Shown here: one piece after another, positions 1 to 12,600 of the stretch
Layout of the letters: each line of letters opens with the position of its first letter
Position numbering within the stretch: position 1 is the first letter of the stretch
NCBI GenBank assembly: GCA_016584495.1
Contig: WAID01000003.1
Coordinates: 4,402,001-4,466,000, forward strand
Length of the DNA stretch: 64,000 bases
Source of the DNA: Celoporthe dispersa
Taxonomy: Eukaryota; Ascomycota; Sordariomycetes; Diaporthales; Cryphonectriaceae
Reading direction: 5' to 3'
Notes under the pieces: generated by a model
The model's database searches: none
The model's input: the letters and a program-made list of their open reading frames with translations, nothing else
Told to the model about the DNA's origin: nothing
Made by a program: the position numbers and the translations under genes

Positions 1-2249
1 TTTTACAAGGAAATGAAGAAGAAAAAGTCGCCACTGTTTGCGTAATCATGGTTGTTTGTGTTCTTTTTTTCTTTCCTTTTTTCTTTTCTCTTTTTTTTTC
101 TTTTTTTTCTTTCTTCTTGGGGGGCGGGCGGGCGGCAGTAAGATTAACCTTGTTTGTTTTTTTTCTTCTTTTTCTTCGTTGTCTTTTCGGGGTTACCTCA
201 TGCTGATCGGTCCCAGTCAGTCGGTGACCCGTGTGAGGCTGAGGATGGCAGGAGGGGGTAATATCGATTTTTACTTCTTCTCTCTAGTAAAAATTATATA
301 CATTTCTCCCCCGCCCCCCACACACACAAAGAAAAAGAAGAAGGGTTACATACATACGTAGACTACAGAAGAAGCATAGCAGATAATTACGAACCAAAAG
401 GATTAGTTAGAGTGCTGTCTGTCTGTCTCCCATCCCATGTCTCCGACGGGGTCGGGAGAAGGGGGAGGGAAAAAAAAAAGAAAAAAATTAAAACACAATT
501 GGCCGCCCCCCCTTCCCTTTTCCCTCCTCTCCCTTCCATCCCAAAACCAAAACCAAAAAAAAAAAAAAACCTGGGTCGATCGATATATGTATGATGCGTG
601 CGATTGCGTCTTGAATATTTCCCACCGCCGTCTTTGTGCTATCTCCCAGACGCCATGCAGGAGAAAAAAAGAAAAAAGGAAAAAAGAGAGAGAAAGAAAA
701 AAAAAGAAGAAGTGTGCAAAAGATCATGGGAGAAATTTCCACACATGCGCCTCCTCCACCCTCCCTCTTCCATCCCCCCCCCGACTTTCCTTTTTCCCCC
801 GCGCCCCTTGCACCGCTTTCAAACCAAAGAAAAAAGGACAGCTGAATTTCTCTCCCCTCTTCCTTTCTCGCCTACCCAAACTATCCCTGTTCCCTCAAAC
901 GTGAAAGTGTCCCAATTCGTCGATTACGTCTTGCTTCTTCTTTTTTTTTTCTCCCCTTTTTTTTCCTCCTTCTTTTTTTCTTTTTTCAAACCAGACCATC
1001 GCCCTCCCTCCCTTCCCCCGAATAAGAAACCCTCCCCAAAAATAATAATAATTAAAGCTTGGCGCGCCGAGGTTTTGGGTGCGCACAGATTAGGGGGAGT
1101 TATGCCCAACCTGGCACCAGGGCTCACAGAGTCAGCGTGGCTTTTTTTCGTTTCATTCCCGATCGAAGGGTCGCTGGAGGATTCGTACAAGGCCGGGGGG
1201 GGGTTAATCGGTTAGGGGAGGGGGAAGGGGGCTTGTGGCCTTTGAGAGAGAGGGAGCAAAAGCAAAGGGGTATGTATCAATGTCTGTGTGTGTGTGTGTC
1301 GTGAAACTAGGCCGTGATTTCGTATGACCAATCTGAGAACCTGCCAAGGAAAAAGAAAGAAAGTAAAAAAGGAAAAAAACCGTATATGCTGTGGCCCCAA
1401 CATAATCCCAACTGCCAATCTATAGAGGTGAACTAACAAGACAAAAAAAGAAAAAAAAAAAGTGATGAGGTAGGGGAAACCAAAAAAATTACAGAGAAGA
1501 AGAAGAAGGATGAGAAAAAAAAAGGATTCGCGACAAAGACGAAGCTTTGAGATCATGTGGGAAGGAGAGTGGTGTGAGTGGTCCGGGGGGGGGGGAGTTT
1601 GGGTATCTCAAGCATTATGAAGCGCCTGGCCTGTTCTCCTCCTCCTCCGCAGCTGCCAACTTCCCAAAAAAAAAAAAAGACAAGATGATCTTGAGAGCAT
1701 GTTTTTTTTTCTCCCTTTTCTTTTTCTTCCTTTTCCCTCCTTCTTCTTTCTCTCCTGTTTCCCTTTCCATCTGAGGTACCACAGATTTGAAACTGGTGAC
1801 TGTTTCTTCCAAGCCACCTTCTCCGCCTAGGCAAGATCCGTAAGGCGTCTCTCGTGAGCGCATTCAATTTGGGATCTGCGGACCGTAAATCTTCCGAGAT
1901 GATGTCCAGGGTGACCTCTTGTCGAAGCACCTGGTCACACCTCGTCCGCCCAAAAATAGAAAAAATAAAATAAGATTTCAAGAGTGGTCGCTCGAGCGTT
2001 TTATAAATTGATGAGGCTGTGCGCTGGGCATTCGGGCGTTGTCCGCCTGCTTGTCAGGGAGACCCTTTGTCGTGGCGCGCTATGCAGTCAGGTTGCCCGT
2101 TATTGAAGCTGTTGGCCATAGACGACGGCACTCGAGGGCTCGCCAGGCTGTTGATGGTAGACAGCGCTCGGGGTGTCGGCAGGGTGGGGCTGCGAGTAGA
2201 CGTTGGTGTCCTCTGCAGAAGCTGATGCTCCTGGAGAGGACGCTGGTTG
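1..2249. other. Gene-free low-complexity region downstream of the Myb gene
   Basis: No protein-like reading frame is visible here on either strand. The stretch is dominated by poly-T and poly-A runs, TTTC/CTTTT tracts (about 60-190 and 930-990) and purine tracts (about 470-490, 660-715, 1440-1530). Part of it is probably the 3' UTR of the minus-strand Myb gene. The open frames present translate to runs of Lys, Phe, Ser and Pro, as expected from simple-sequence DNA. Confidence 0.6.
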
Positions 2250-3605
2250 CTATAAGCCCTCGGCCACGCCTCCCATCAGCTGCGCAGCTCTTTCCCGGCA
2301 CGCGGTGGGCGTGAAGCCGGTGCCGACCTTGTTGGCCACGATGCGCCACTTCTCATTCTCGTAGTCTTGAAGGGCTGCGTGTAATTTTTGGTCCTGAAGA
2401 AGGGGGGGGGGTCAGTAAATGCTATCTCCTGCACACACATACACACAAGCACCAGTCTTGTATACGGCCAGGGACTCGGGGAATTTTTTTGTTGTAACAG
2501 AAGACAAAAAAAAAAAAAAAAAAAAAAAACTCACCGTCTCGTCTGTCCACTGCGTTGTCTTGGCCTTGAGTTTTGTGCAGTAGCGCACCTGCAGTGTCCC
2601 GCTCGACCGGCCCGGGAAGAAGTCGGCGATCTGCTTCCACGTGAGGCTCTTGTTCTCCTTCAGGTCTATCAGCAGCTGGTCGTCCTCGGGCGTGAACTTG
2701 AGCTTTGGGCCCCTCGGCCTCGGCGCGGGTGCCGGCATCCCTCATGGCCCACCACGCTCGGCGCACCCCCGCTGGCTCCGTCGTCCCTCCGCATCATCTT
2801 GGAGGGCGGCCCCGTGTCTGGTAGGCGGTGGTGGTGGTGGGTCGGGTGGGCGCTGCCTGCAGCCTGGGCGTACGCCGCGCTGAGCGGGGTCTGCTGCATC
2901 GAGTCCATGTCCCCCTGGTCGAGGTCCGGCATGCCGTGGACCGACAGGTCCAGGTCGTCCGGCCTCGACCGCTTCACCCCGGGGCTCGGGACTGCCGCGA
3001 GGGAGGGGTACAGGGGCGAGACCACGGAATGGGGAGACGGCCCCGGCCCGCCAAAGTGCGAGGGCCCTGGATGGGACAGGCGGTGGCCGGGGTGTCCGCC
3101 CATCTGCCCGGGGGTCCATCAGGACGGGGACTGCCCGGTGCGCGGACGGGTGGTGGTGGTGCTGCTGCTGCTGCTGCTGCATGGTCGTGTAGTGGGTGTC
3201 CGTCGGGCTCTCATGGAGAATGGAGGCGCCCGTGTGGTGCAGCGAGGCCCTGTGGTGCTGGTGGTGGTGGTGGGGGCGCCGTATCCGTGAGGCTGCTGCT
3301 GGCTCTGATCGGCCGGATGCGAGTCCTGTGGTGAGTAGTCGACATTGTAGTCTGCGCCTAGTCGGTAGTTGCCCGCCAGCGTGTCTGCGGAGCATGGGTT
3401 CCGCCAGAGCGAACCGCTCTGGCCGGGAGCCGGAATCTGTATGGAGAGAATTTGACTGTCTGGAGCCCCGTAGGGCTGCCTGGTGGTCGTGGGAGGAGAG
3501 GGCCCTCTGGGTCTGCGGGCGCAAGTCTCGCCTTGGTAGGGACGGGATTCTGCGCGGGCTATGCTGGATTGGCACCTTTGCTGCTGAGACAGCAGCCGAG
3601 GACAT
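2250..3605 (-). CDS. SANT/Myb-domain DNA-binding protein (frame interrupted by apparent indels)
   Basis: Probable nuclear transcription factor. The C-terminal part carries two SANT/Myb-like repeats. The first contains KLKFTPEDDQLLIDLKE, then W-K-Q-I-A-D-F-F-P-G-R. The second is interrupted by an intron (2394-2534, donor GTGAGT, containing a homopolymer of about 20 bases) and resumes with DQKLHAALQDYENEKWRIVA, ending at the stop at 2250. Upstream is a low-complexity region with poly-Gln, poly-His and Pro/Gly-rich segments, typical of fungal regulators. The frame must change near 3272-3276, 3110-3114 and 2739-2741, each a G/C run, and once more upstream of about 3500 to reach the ATG at 3605. 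That ATG is in phase with the Myb end, so four alternating indels would give a protein of about 404 residues. The start is uncertain. The exact regulator is not recognised; the repeats are not FlbD-like. Confidence 0.72.
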
Positions 3606-3840
3606 GTGTCGGCGGGCGTGCTGATAGCGGATGGCGCCGGCAGGTTTCGCTGGGTATATATCGGCAAGTCGAGAAATTTATTATGGTTGGGCCCCTTCGC
3701 TCTGACTGGGTGGTTTGGTGGTGGGAGGGGGGGGGTCAGGCGCGAGTGATATAGCTCTGGCAGCCGGTGATGACAAAGGCTAGAGGTAGCCCTCTTCTGG
3801 CTTCTTGTGCTCTCTGCTGTTTCTTCTCCTTCAACAGCCC

Positions 3841-3894
3841 ACACACACACACACACACACTCTCTCTCTCTCTCTCTCTCTCTCTCGCTCTCTT
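3841..3894. repeat. Compound (AC)n(TC)n microsatellite
   Basis: Ten AC dinucleotides are followed directly by about thirteen TC dinucleotides and a short degenerate TC tail. It lies about 240 bases upstream of the likely Myb start codon, so it is in the promoter or transcribed leader. Confidence 0.95.
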
Positions 3895-4773
3895 TCTGTC
3901 TTCCCTATACCACCATCTCCCGACAATCACGCTGCCCTGGTGAAGAAGAGGAGGGGGCCGGAGGGATTGTGTGAGGGAGGGGAATTTTCTTCCTCTCAGC
4001 GCGCAGTGTTGAGTATCCTTTCGTTCTTTGAGGCTTGGCCGGGCCAGCAGGGGCTACTGAACAACACTCGTGAGGCTGGGTGGATATATATTTTTCTTCT
4101 TTCTCTCGTAGAGGAGGTGCTGAGGAGGGGAACTTTTGTTGCCGTGTCGTCCAGTCGGTTGATGTCCGGTAGTGGTCGTGTGGAAGGTTGGAAAAAAAAA
4201 AGTCTAGCAGGAAGGTGTGTGGATGCCGAGGGGAGGTACCTTCTTATGGCCCTCTGCATGCCAACAGGGAAGCTCCCATGCGATCTACCACGAGGCAAGG
4301 TACGCGGTACTGTTCCTGAACCAGTGCGGAGACTCGAGTTACCTCTGGCCCAGCAGGAAACGGCAGCATAATTTGGGGATCTTATGCCTTGGCCGAGTCA
4401 CTCGACATCGACACGAGACCCCGGCCCTCTGAGGCGAGTGACGCACTGGGATGCTGTGGCACACCCTGCCCGAGAGCTCCAGATTGATGGGCAGGGGGAC
4501 CCGGCTCGCCCAGAGAGCTCCTCGGGATGACCAGCAGGACCTCCTAACCACAACGAGGGGAGTACCGTGGGAGCGGGATAGAGAGTGGGTTTTTTTTTGT
4601 TCCCTGGGAGGGGAGCGGGGGGGGGGCGTGTGAGTGTGTGGTGGTGGTGTGTGGTGTATGGGTGTATGGGTGTGGGTGTGTGGGTGTGCGGGCAGAGACG
4701 GGCTCGCGACCTTGCCGAAGCCTCAGGAGCTGGCAGCAGCAGATTGGGGAGCTGAAACAGGCAGAGCCATGCC

Positions 4774-4880
4774 GTGTGTGTGTGTGTGTGTGTGTACGTG
4801 TAAGAGAGAGAGAGAGAGAAAGAGAGACAGACACAGAGACAGAGACAGAGAGGAATGCACACACACACACACACACACTC
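4774..4880. repeat. Compound GT / GA / CA microsatellite
   Basis: A GT run (4774-4794) is followed by a GA run (about 4803-4820), an AGAC-rich stretch and a CA run (about 4857-4878). The GT and CA runs are inverted with respect to each other, so the single strand could fold into a long imperfect hairpin. Confidence 0.93.
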
Positions 4881-6879
4881 ACAAAAGGCAGCATGACGGA
4901 CAGAGAATCCAGCTCCGGGATGTGGTCCCAGACAACGGCAAGCCCTGCTTAGGGTGGGTGTGTGTGTGCCTGCCCTCTACAGGCTGCATGCGCGAGAGGA
5001 GAAAAAAAAAAAGAAAGAAAAAAAAAGAGAGTAAAGGTACTATGGTACTAACTACACAGCAGGGCCACGGGGAGCAGGGGACATGGGCTGGTGAGCAAGA
5101 GAGAGAGACACACACACAGAAAAAGAGAGAGGAGACAAGGGTACCTCGCAGCCCACCGCCCGCTGGGGCGTGAGAGAGAGAGGGCATGGAGGGATCGCGA
5201 GGGTGAACAAGGGCGAGGTAAGGTGGGTAGCGGACCATCCAAGAGGTACTCGAGGGTACATGAGCGTGGTCGCGGTACTTTGCTCTGACCCGTGCCCAGG
5301 TTCAAACCCCTTCCAGAGGCGAGGCGGGGTTCCTTTCGATAGAAACAGGGCAGAGGCGACCAGAGTCAGAGCTCCCGCCGCTCTGCGAGGGGGGAGGGGG
5401 GAGGGGGTATATCTGACCCGGGGGGGCCTATATGATAGACGAGGGAAGAGGAGGAGTGGTTCTCCTCTCTCTCTCACTCTCTCACACACACCACACACAC
5501 CACACATACGCCATAGGGCGTTGTGCGCCGCAACAGGGTACGTAGTATACATAGTACAATGTGCCATGGTAGAAGCAGCCGGCAAGCAGGCAAGCAAGCA
5601 ACCAGCAGGCAAGCAAAAAGCCATGGGAGCCATGGCATTAGTGACCGAGATTGCCCAAAGCAACCCCCAGAAAAAAGGAAAAAAAAGAAAAAGAATTAAA
5701 GAAAGAAAAAGAAACCCTCCACCCAAAAAATAAAAAAAAAAGAAGAAAAAACGATAACAAGATTAAACACGAATCAAGTCATGCCTGGAAATAAGGCTCA
5801 GGCCGAGATGTGGCACCGACGCCTCTCAACTCCTCGCCAGCTTAGACGCGCGCGCCCGTGTCCGTCTGGTCCCGCTGAGCTGACGCCCTCTGCTCCTCAG
5901 GCTGTCGTCTCCCTGTGTGGAGAATCTTGTCAAGCCAGAGTCAGCCGCCGACCAAGGCACATGAACATTCTTCCGCACCAAGAAACAGGGACCTCCTCCC
6001 AAAACAAGGGTGGGAAGAAGGGGGAAAAAGAGAGAGAGAAAGGAAAAAAAAAGGGTGTCGCAATCCACCTTGGCAGAATGCAATTTCAGACAAGGAGATG
6101 CGGTTCACGGTCGGATGGACCGAGTTCCTGCAAAGGGCGAGAAAGGGGGCGCAACAACCGCCAGCTAGATGCGCGGGCTGAGAGGACGGGGACCAAGACC
6201 CAGCACGGGCCACGAGGTACCTGTGGGAGAGAAGGGACCTGGGACGGGGTCCAACCTGCGACCGGAGCTTCAGGATGCGGCTGTTGGAGTGGTGTCAACC
6301 GATGGCGCGAACTCTGGCGAGGCTAGGTTGTTCCCGCAAATCTGAGCGTTGTTTCCACGGCCCCGGCTGGGATGGCATGCATATCCATGCCGACCAACCC
6401 CCCTGGAGATCATGGCCCGTGGTGGTGGTGACTGCTCGACGGGCTATCACACAGTTAGGGCACTCCGGAACCCACACGACTTTGTCCCAAGAGGCAGATC
6501 TTCCTTGCTTTCCCTGGGGGTGGCGGCGCGTATCGGCCCATCAGCCTGCTCCCAGCTTCCTCCGCCCGTCGAGAAGAGTAAAGATCACGACGAGGGAGGG
6601 GGGGGCATGCCGGCGTGCTGGCGTGGGTGCTTGGAGCAGCGACGGCCGCCAGTCAGTCTTCCTGGGCTGGGCGAGTCGCGGGAGGATCCTCTGTGGTCGA
6701 CGCCGGAGAAAATGCAGGGACAGGTGACCCCTGCAGTGTCGGCCATCCCAAGATTGCGCGATTCAATGCCTCTGGGGATCCGCAGCGGGCAATTCGATCC
6801 TCAGGTGCCGGCCAGCCCTGCCTGGGTCGCACAGGGCGGGCAGCGCTCACGTCTCTGCGCGCCCCTCCCGGCGGTGGTA

Positions 6880-6917
6880 GCAGCAGCAGCAGCAGCAGCA
6901 GCAGTAGCAGCAGCAGC
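6880..6917. repeat. CAG trinucleotide repeat
   Basis: About twelve near-perfect GCA/CAG units with one GTA interruption, outside any supported gene. It inflates neighbouring open frames with Ala, Ser or Gln/Leu runs. Confidence 0.9.
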
Positions 6918-7322
6918 CCATGTGGATGTATCTCGAGCCGTGAGACGTGCCGTCTGGCTGTGTCGCGGACGAATGATGAGCGTGGCGCAGGCTCTGGACG
7001 CTGCTCCGGGGGATGGCTGGCGACTGGCTCACCTGGAGCCGCCGGGGGCTGCGCATAAAATGCAAGGTGCCCTGTGGGACGTGGCAATCAAAGCTCGATT
7101 ATGCGACCACCCCAAAGGGGCCTAGCTGGCGATGGGGAGGGGGGAGGATCCCAACCTTCTAGAAGGCGTCCGAGGTGCTTCTAGTGGCCCTTCTACCGGG
7201 AGCCGGCGCCAGGGCGATCCAGCCAGAGTCCCTCCTCCTTCTGCAGCCCTCCAAGCCCGTACCGGCCTGCTGGGACCATGACCATTAGCCTTCTTACACG
7301 CGTAAGCTCAGCTGAGGACATG

Positions 7323-7367
7323 GGGTGTGCGTGCGTGTGTGTGGGTGTGTGTGTGTGTGTGTGTGTA
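7323..7367. repeat. GT microsatellite
   Basis: GTGTGC/GTGTGG-type degenerate GT repeat ending in a perfect GT run, in gene-free DNA. Confidence 0.9.
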
Positions 7368-9638
7368 CATTTTCGCAGCAAACCCCCTCCCGACCGTCGA
7401 CAGACAAGGCGGTAGGCCCGCGGATGGGCCTTCGGTCTCGGGGAGCGCAGGGGAATGCTTCCTGCCCCGCGTCCGAATCCTGCAGGGACGACGATATCGC
7501 CTGAGGAGGGCGGTGGGTAACATGAGTAAGGGTCTGGTCATGATGACGACGAGGGCGCAAGCCCTGGGCTGTATTTGGTGTGTTTTTTTTTTTTTCCCCT
7601 CTTCTTTCTTCTTTCCGCCCTTCTTTTCTTCTCTGGCTGTGGCAGCCGTGTCTCGATGGTGTCGCTGCTGGTGTCAGTGTGGACGGCATGTTCGGCCTGT
7701 GTGAGGTGTGTGCGTCGCCGCTTTATGTCTGGCTGTCCCGGCGTGGGAGAAAAAGCCGTCCTGCAGAGCTCTCTGGGACTTCGGCCAGCCGTTCCGGGCT
7801 GCCAGCGCAGAGCTGTCCTGAAAGGGCTCCCCCTCCCCCCCAACACGGGTTCCGAGACACCCGTCACGAGGTGTTCCTCCTCGTGTGGATCTACGGACGC
7901 AAGCAGGACGGCTGGTCGGCCCAGTCGCCACCGTGGGTTGCCTGCATGCCAGCTGCGGCCTGATGCGCATGTGTATCTCTATGTGGTCTCCGGCTGGTGG
8001 TGCACGGCGGGTTCGAGGCGCGACGGGCCCCGATGATGCAATGGCGGCCGGTATGCTCTGGCCTTGACGATGGCCTCGTCGTATACGCAGCGCGGCCAGG
8101 GCTCCTGCATGAGCGATCGCCGCCCCACCCCTCTGCATCTGGCCATGAGTCCCGACGCTCTCGGGCGGACCTGCATGCCGCGTCTGGCGATCTCATGTCA
8201 TCCTGCCCGACCCTCTGGGCCCCGGCCTGAGGATTCGCACCAGCCAGGCGCACAGTCGACAGCACCGGTGGGTGACGCAGGTACAAGAGGCAGGCAGGCG
8301 GCCCCCCAGGTGGAGGGACCCGCTGTGGGATAGCCGAGCAGGGTGACCTGACCATCACCTGGGCGTGTGTGTGCCCGCTGGGAGCTGTCCTGGGGTGACG
8401 TGCCTTGCTGACGAGGATGTGACCTCCAATTTACCGGCGCCGCGGGCGTCGTATGACGGCCTGCCCCGTACATGTCTCGCCTCGATATTAAAAAAAGAAA
8501 ATGATGGCTTGATGCCTAGCAGGAGGATGTAATATAGGAATGCCCGTTGGTGGGTTCGGAGATCGAGCATGCACGTCTGTGGGTGGTGGTGGGGACTTCG
8601 ATCATCATCATGGCAAACAGGGGTCGCAGCTGCCAGTCGGCCAGGGGCCCACCCCAGTCGCAGCTCCTAAAATAAACTCCCTCTCTCTTTCCCTCTTGTG
8701 CTGGTTTTCTCCAAGAAAAATCCCACACGTGTTGACAGACCAACGCACGGACTCCCCATCTGTATACAGTACCACCATGCCGGTATGGTACGTAGTGCCA
8801 GCTCGTGGTACTCGCTACGTCCAGTACGTATCCTGCGTGCCTGCCATCTTGGCATACAGACATATCGTCATAGGATAGACTCAGCCCCCCCCCTCTTCTC
8901 AGTTCCTCCTTCCCTTTCTTTTTTTCTTCTTCTTCTGGGGCCCTTGGGTGCCGCTCGACCCTGACCCACAGCTACCAGCTCTTCCTGGTGATGGTATCGG
9001 GTTTTCAATTTTTCCCTGCTTTGAAATACCATGGCACAGCTGCTTCTTCCTCGTGTTCTCGCCACCGGACTCTGTCGAGTCAGGCTCAACTCTGAAGCAC
9101 GGATCCAGGGATATCAAACGCAGAAACCAAAAAAAGAAAAAAAGAAAAAAAAAGGAAACAAGATTCTGAGTGTTGTTCACCAAGGTCAGCCTTGTTGAGG
9201 GGGGAGGGTCCCCGCCATGATTTTTTTTCTTCTTCTCTCTCTCTTGATAAGAGAGCCATCCCGACCATGATCGGACTCATCTCATAGTACGAACCGGCTG
9301 GCTGGCTATCATGTCAGTCTTGTGTTATCACCAAGCCAAGAAAGCCCACACGACCTGGCTGGCCCGAGGCCACACAAGTGACACCCGTCAAACCAAGGTC
9401 TCGGCCCCGCCCTGGGAGGGTCTTCAACGTTCTTGTTCTTGACACTGGTCTATGGAACGCACCCAACCTTGCAAACTCTAATCGGCTGTATATGTGTGTG
9501 TGTGTGTGGCCTTGCCCTGCGAATGGGAACTTTTTCTCGCCTCCTCGCTTCTCGTGCAACCATCTCCCAGAGCGAGGAGGGTGTCGAGAGCGGTAGCCGG
9601 AAGAGACGGTTTAGACCCTTGCCATTGACATTCCTTTC

Positions 9639-9662
9639 TCTCTCTCGCTCTCTCTCTCTCTC
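9639..9662. repeat. CT microsatellite
   Basis: TC dinucleotide run with one GC interruption, in gene-free DNA. Confidence 0.9.
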
Positions 9663-12600
9663 AGAGTCCTGTTGAAAGGATAGACCCCTTGAAGTTTATT
9701 TTTGATTTTTCTCCCCTTCCCCCTTCCCCCTTCCCCTTCCCCAATGACACGGTCTTTGAGATCTTGACGCTACATGCCTGACGACCAGGTCTACGAGGTC
9801 GACATGGGATGAGACAAATCGACAAGGTCTACCGCCCCTCTTTGGCCTGTCCAGGATACGTGGCAGGACCCCTTTCCGGAGTGTCTCGACAGGAACTTCC
9901 ATGCATTCTTCCAGAAAAATTCGAGGAAGATTCTACCACAGCAGGATCGTCCTGACTCACATCTTTCCTCCTCTGCCTGGGTCGATAGGGCCACCTGCAT
10001 TGCCAATCATGGGTCCCCCCCCCCAAAACAGCCACCTGCGGGATGCCACCGCACCACGGGCAAGGGTCCCCCTCTGGAACCAGGTCCTCGGAATAGGAGA
10101 TACTCCAAAGGGTAACGAGGACACCCCTCGACCTCTCACCCGGTCCTCATCATGCTGGACCCTTCTTTTTCTTCTGTTTTTTTCTTCTTCTTTCCTTTCT
10201 ATTCGAGTATATGGCCGAGATATCCCATCTGCGCCAGATTCAAGCTTCAATGGTACCAAGAGGCTGGCTTGGGCCGCCCCCCCGCATGCACTGCTACATT
10301 GTACTATGGTAGCACGCACGCAAGTCGGCGGCCTCCCCAGCCGGGGCGGGGACAAATTACCTATCCCACGGGATTTAATTACGTGCAGGCCCATGTAATC
10401 AGACAAGATCTATGCAAGATGTAAGCAAGATGAGGTTTTCCCCGGGGCCCCCATTGGGAAGGTGTTGCAGCGCGAGCTGGGTCCAAGGCTGAACCGTGAG
10501 CGTGGGACCCCACTCCGCTGGTTGGCTGGCCGTCTCTCTCTGTTTGATTTTTTTTTAATTTTTTTATTTTATTTTTTCGATCCTGGCGCGGGAGGGTTAC
10601 CATGGATGGATGTATGTATGTATGTATACTTTGCTGTATTTCTCTTTCTTCCCGACAGTCCGGACGGACTATCGACTGCCCTTGCATTAAGTCGACTGGC
10701 CTCCACTTGCTGCAGTAGATCTCTAGGCCCTGCTACATATTACTTACTCCCTATGTACTATAGTACAATGTCATACTCCTGAGGGTCAGGTACCTACCTG
10801 CTACTGCCATAGTCTTTGACCACACCCCCCCCTCTCCTCCTTACCCCGTCTTCTCGAACCCGGCTCAGCCTCTCAGCCTCGCAGCCGTTGAGGCTAGATC
10901 AGGATACCCGCTCGTGTGTTATCGTCACTTCGAGGCTCGTCCTTACTTTTTCTTTTTTTTTCTTTTTTTTCCTCTTCCTACCTTACCTTACCCTCCATGT
11001 AAGACCTGGGCCCCCCCTCCCAAACTGATTGGGAGTCGGTCGTCAAAACGTCCCAAATCCTCTCTTCCGCTTGCGACTGGATAGTGATATTTGTCCCACC
11101 TAGGATGGCCCTTGGTCTCTCCACCCTCCTTTTTTTTTTTCTTCTTTCCTCTTTTTCCTATTCTCTCCCTTTTTTTTTTTATTCCAGTTTTTTTTTGTTT
11201 TTTTCCTCCCCTCGAATTTCAGCTGACATGGCTTTGTTCTCTCTCTCTCTCTCTTTTCTTCAATGCCAACCCCTGCTCTGGATTCGACTACCAGGGGGGG
11301 GAGTTTGGACAGGGCGCCTAGCCAGATGAGGTATCATGCTACGTACATGCTATGGAGTACTTGGTACTATTGTTGTACAGTAGTACTTGTTCCCACTAAC
11401 CGCTATCGCAGCCGTGCTATGTATGGTATCACGGAGAGGGGACTCAAATCCCCACAAGGCTAAACCATAGCACTATAGTAGACCCGTTAGGGGACCCCCT
11501 TCCCCCCGTCCCCCAAAATTCATCCCTTCTGGGAAGGGGCCAAGGCCTAACCGACGCCTGTCACCTCCATTAGCGCCACCGAAGCGAGAGCGCTAAAAAA
11601 GAAACCACTGCCTGCTGTAATACCCTGAGCATTGATGCATGAATATCAGCAATCTCGCAAAGGGCCCTGCCTGTAGAAAACAAGCCCGTACCACCACCTG
11701 CCCCCGCCTTCGTCCTCCACCAAAGAAAGAAAGAAAAAAAGGACCACCACCAAGGCACTCGATACACACATACGAACAAAAGAGAGAGAAACAAAAAAGA
11801 GGGTAAAACGAAAACGAAACCACATCAGCCACCGCGCCTCAATTAGAAATCATTGAATGGGCTGATTGATTATTGACTTGCTTCTCCTCTCCTTTCCCAC
11901 CCCTCCCCTTTCCCCCTTTTTTTTCCTTCTCTTTCTCTCTCTCTTCCACCTCTGGCTCAACTCTGCGCCCGCCCGCCTCGTCATGCCGTCTCTCTCTCTC
12001 TCATGTATACTCACATACCTGGACACGCATACACGATACATGCATGCCGGCCGAGCCTGGGGCCCAGACACATGTCACGATGATCCCCACCATCCCCCCC
12101 TCCTCCGAGGTTGGTCCTAGCATGTGATGACTCTCACATCGACAGCGTCCAGGGCCAGTGATATTCTTGGAACAACGCGATGCTATGCTGCAGAGGGTGC
12201 CGCGGGAAGGGGTGGGGGATGAAGAAAAGGGCAAGAAGGAGCAGGGGAAAAGGATACGGGGAAGAAGGAAAAAAAGACAAGAGAAAGGGAGAGAGAGAAG
12301 AGGGGGAAGAAAGTGCAGAGAGCAGTCCGCCCGTATCATGTGCTGGCGCGACCTGTTCCACCATTCAAGATACACAGCGGAAGCACCCGGCACTGCTCTG
12401 TGCGAGGACGGACGTATGGACGGACGGACAAATGTGCCTTGCTACCGTAGTGCAAGTCCTGCCTACGCCAATGCAGGTACCAGGAACGGAGCGTTTCCCC
12501 CCCCCCCAAACATACAGTACCGAATGCAATGTACAACATGTATCTGTGCATTGTGTCTCGCTAGCTGTTGTGTGCAGGACGCGGGAACTCGGGCAGCGTG

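Larger units (their letters stand above)
3606..5560. other. Microsatellite-rich upstream region of the Myb gene
   Basis: No supported gene. Holds a TATATA box-like element at about 3655, long CA, CT, GT and GA microsatellites, and G-rich tracts. Reading frames across it are Thr-His, Cys-Val or Arg-Glu dipeptide runs from these repeats. It may be promoter or 5' leader of the minus-strand Myb gene. Confidence 0.5.

Noticed and set aside
2388..3290. 300-codon plus-strand open frame over the Myb gene
   Set aside because: The minus strand carries the Myb repeats with a matching intron. The plus frame is Gly/Val/Trp-rich with no motif.
2250..3605. Myb gene as a true pseudogene
   Set aside because: The breaks are single-base changes at G/C runs, of the same kind seen in essential genes nearby, and both Myb repeats are intact with a good intron.
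5245..5320. tRNA-like T-arm word GGTTCAAACC
   Set aside because: There is no pairing T stem, no acceptor stem and no anticodon arm at the right distances.
6349..7125. 258-codon open frame in the non-coding block
   Set aside because: Contains an Ala run from a CAG microsatellite, has no domain and no splice-linked neighbour, and biased composition explains its length.
11430..11465. GGGGACTCAAATCCCC hairpin resembling a T arm
   Set aside because: The loop lacks the TTCRA core and no matching acceptor stem is found upstream.
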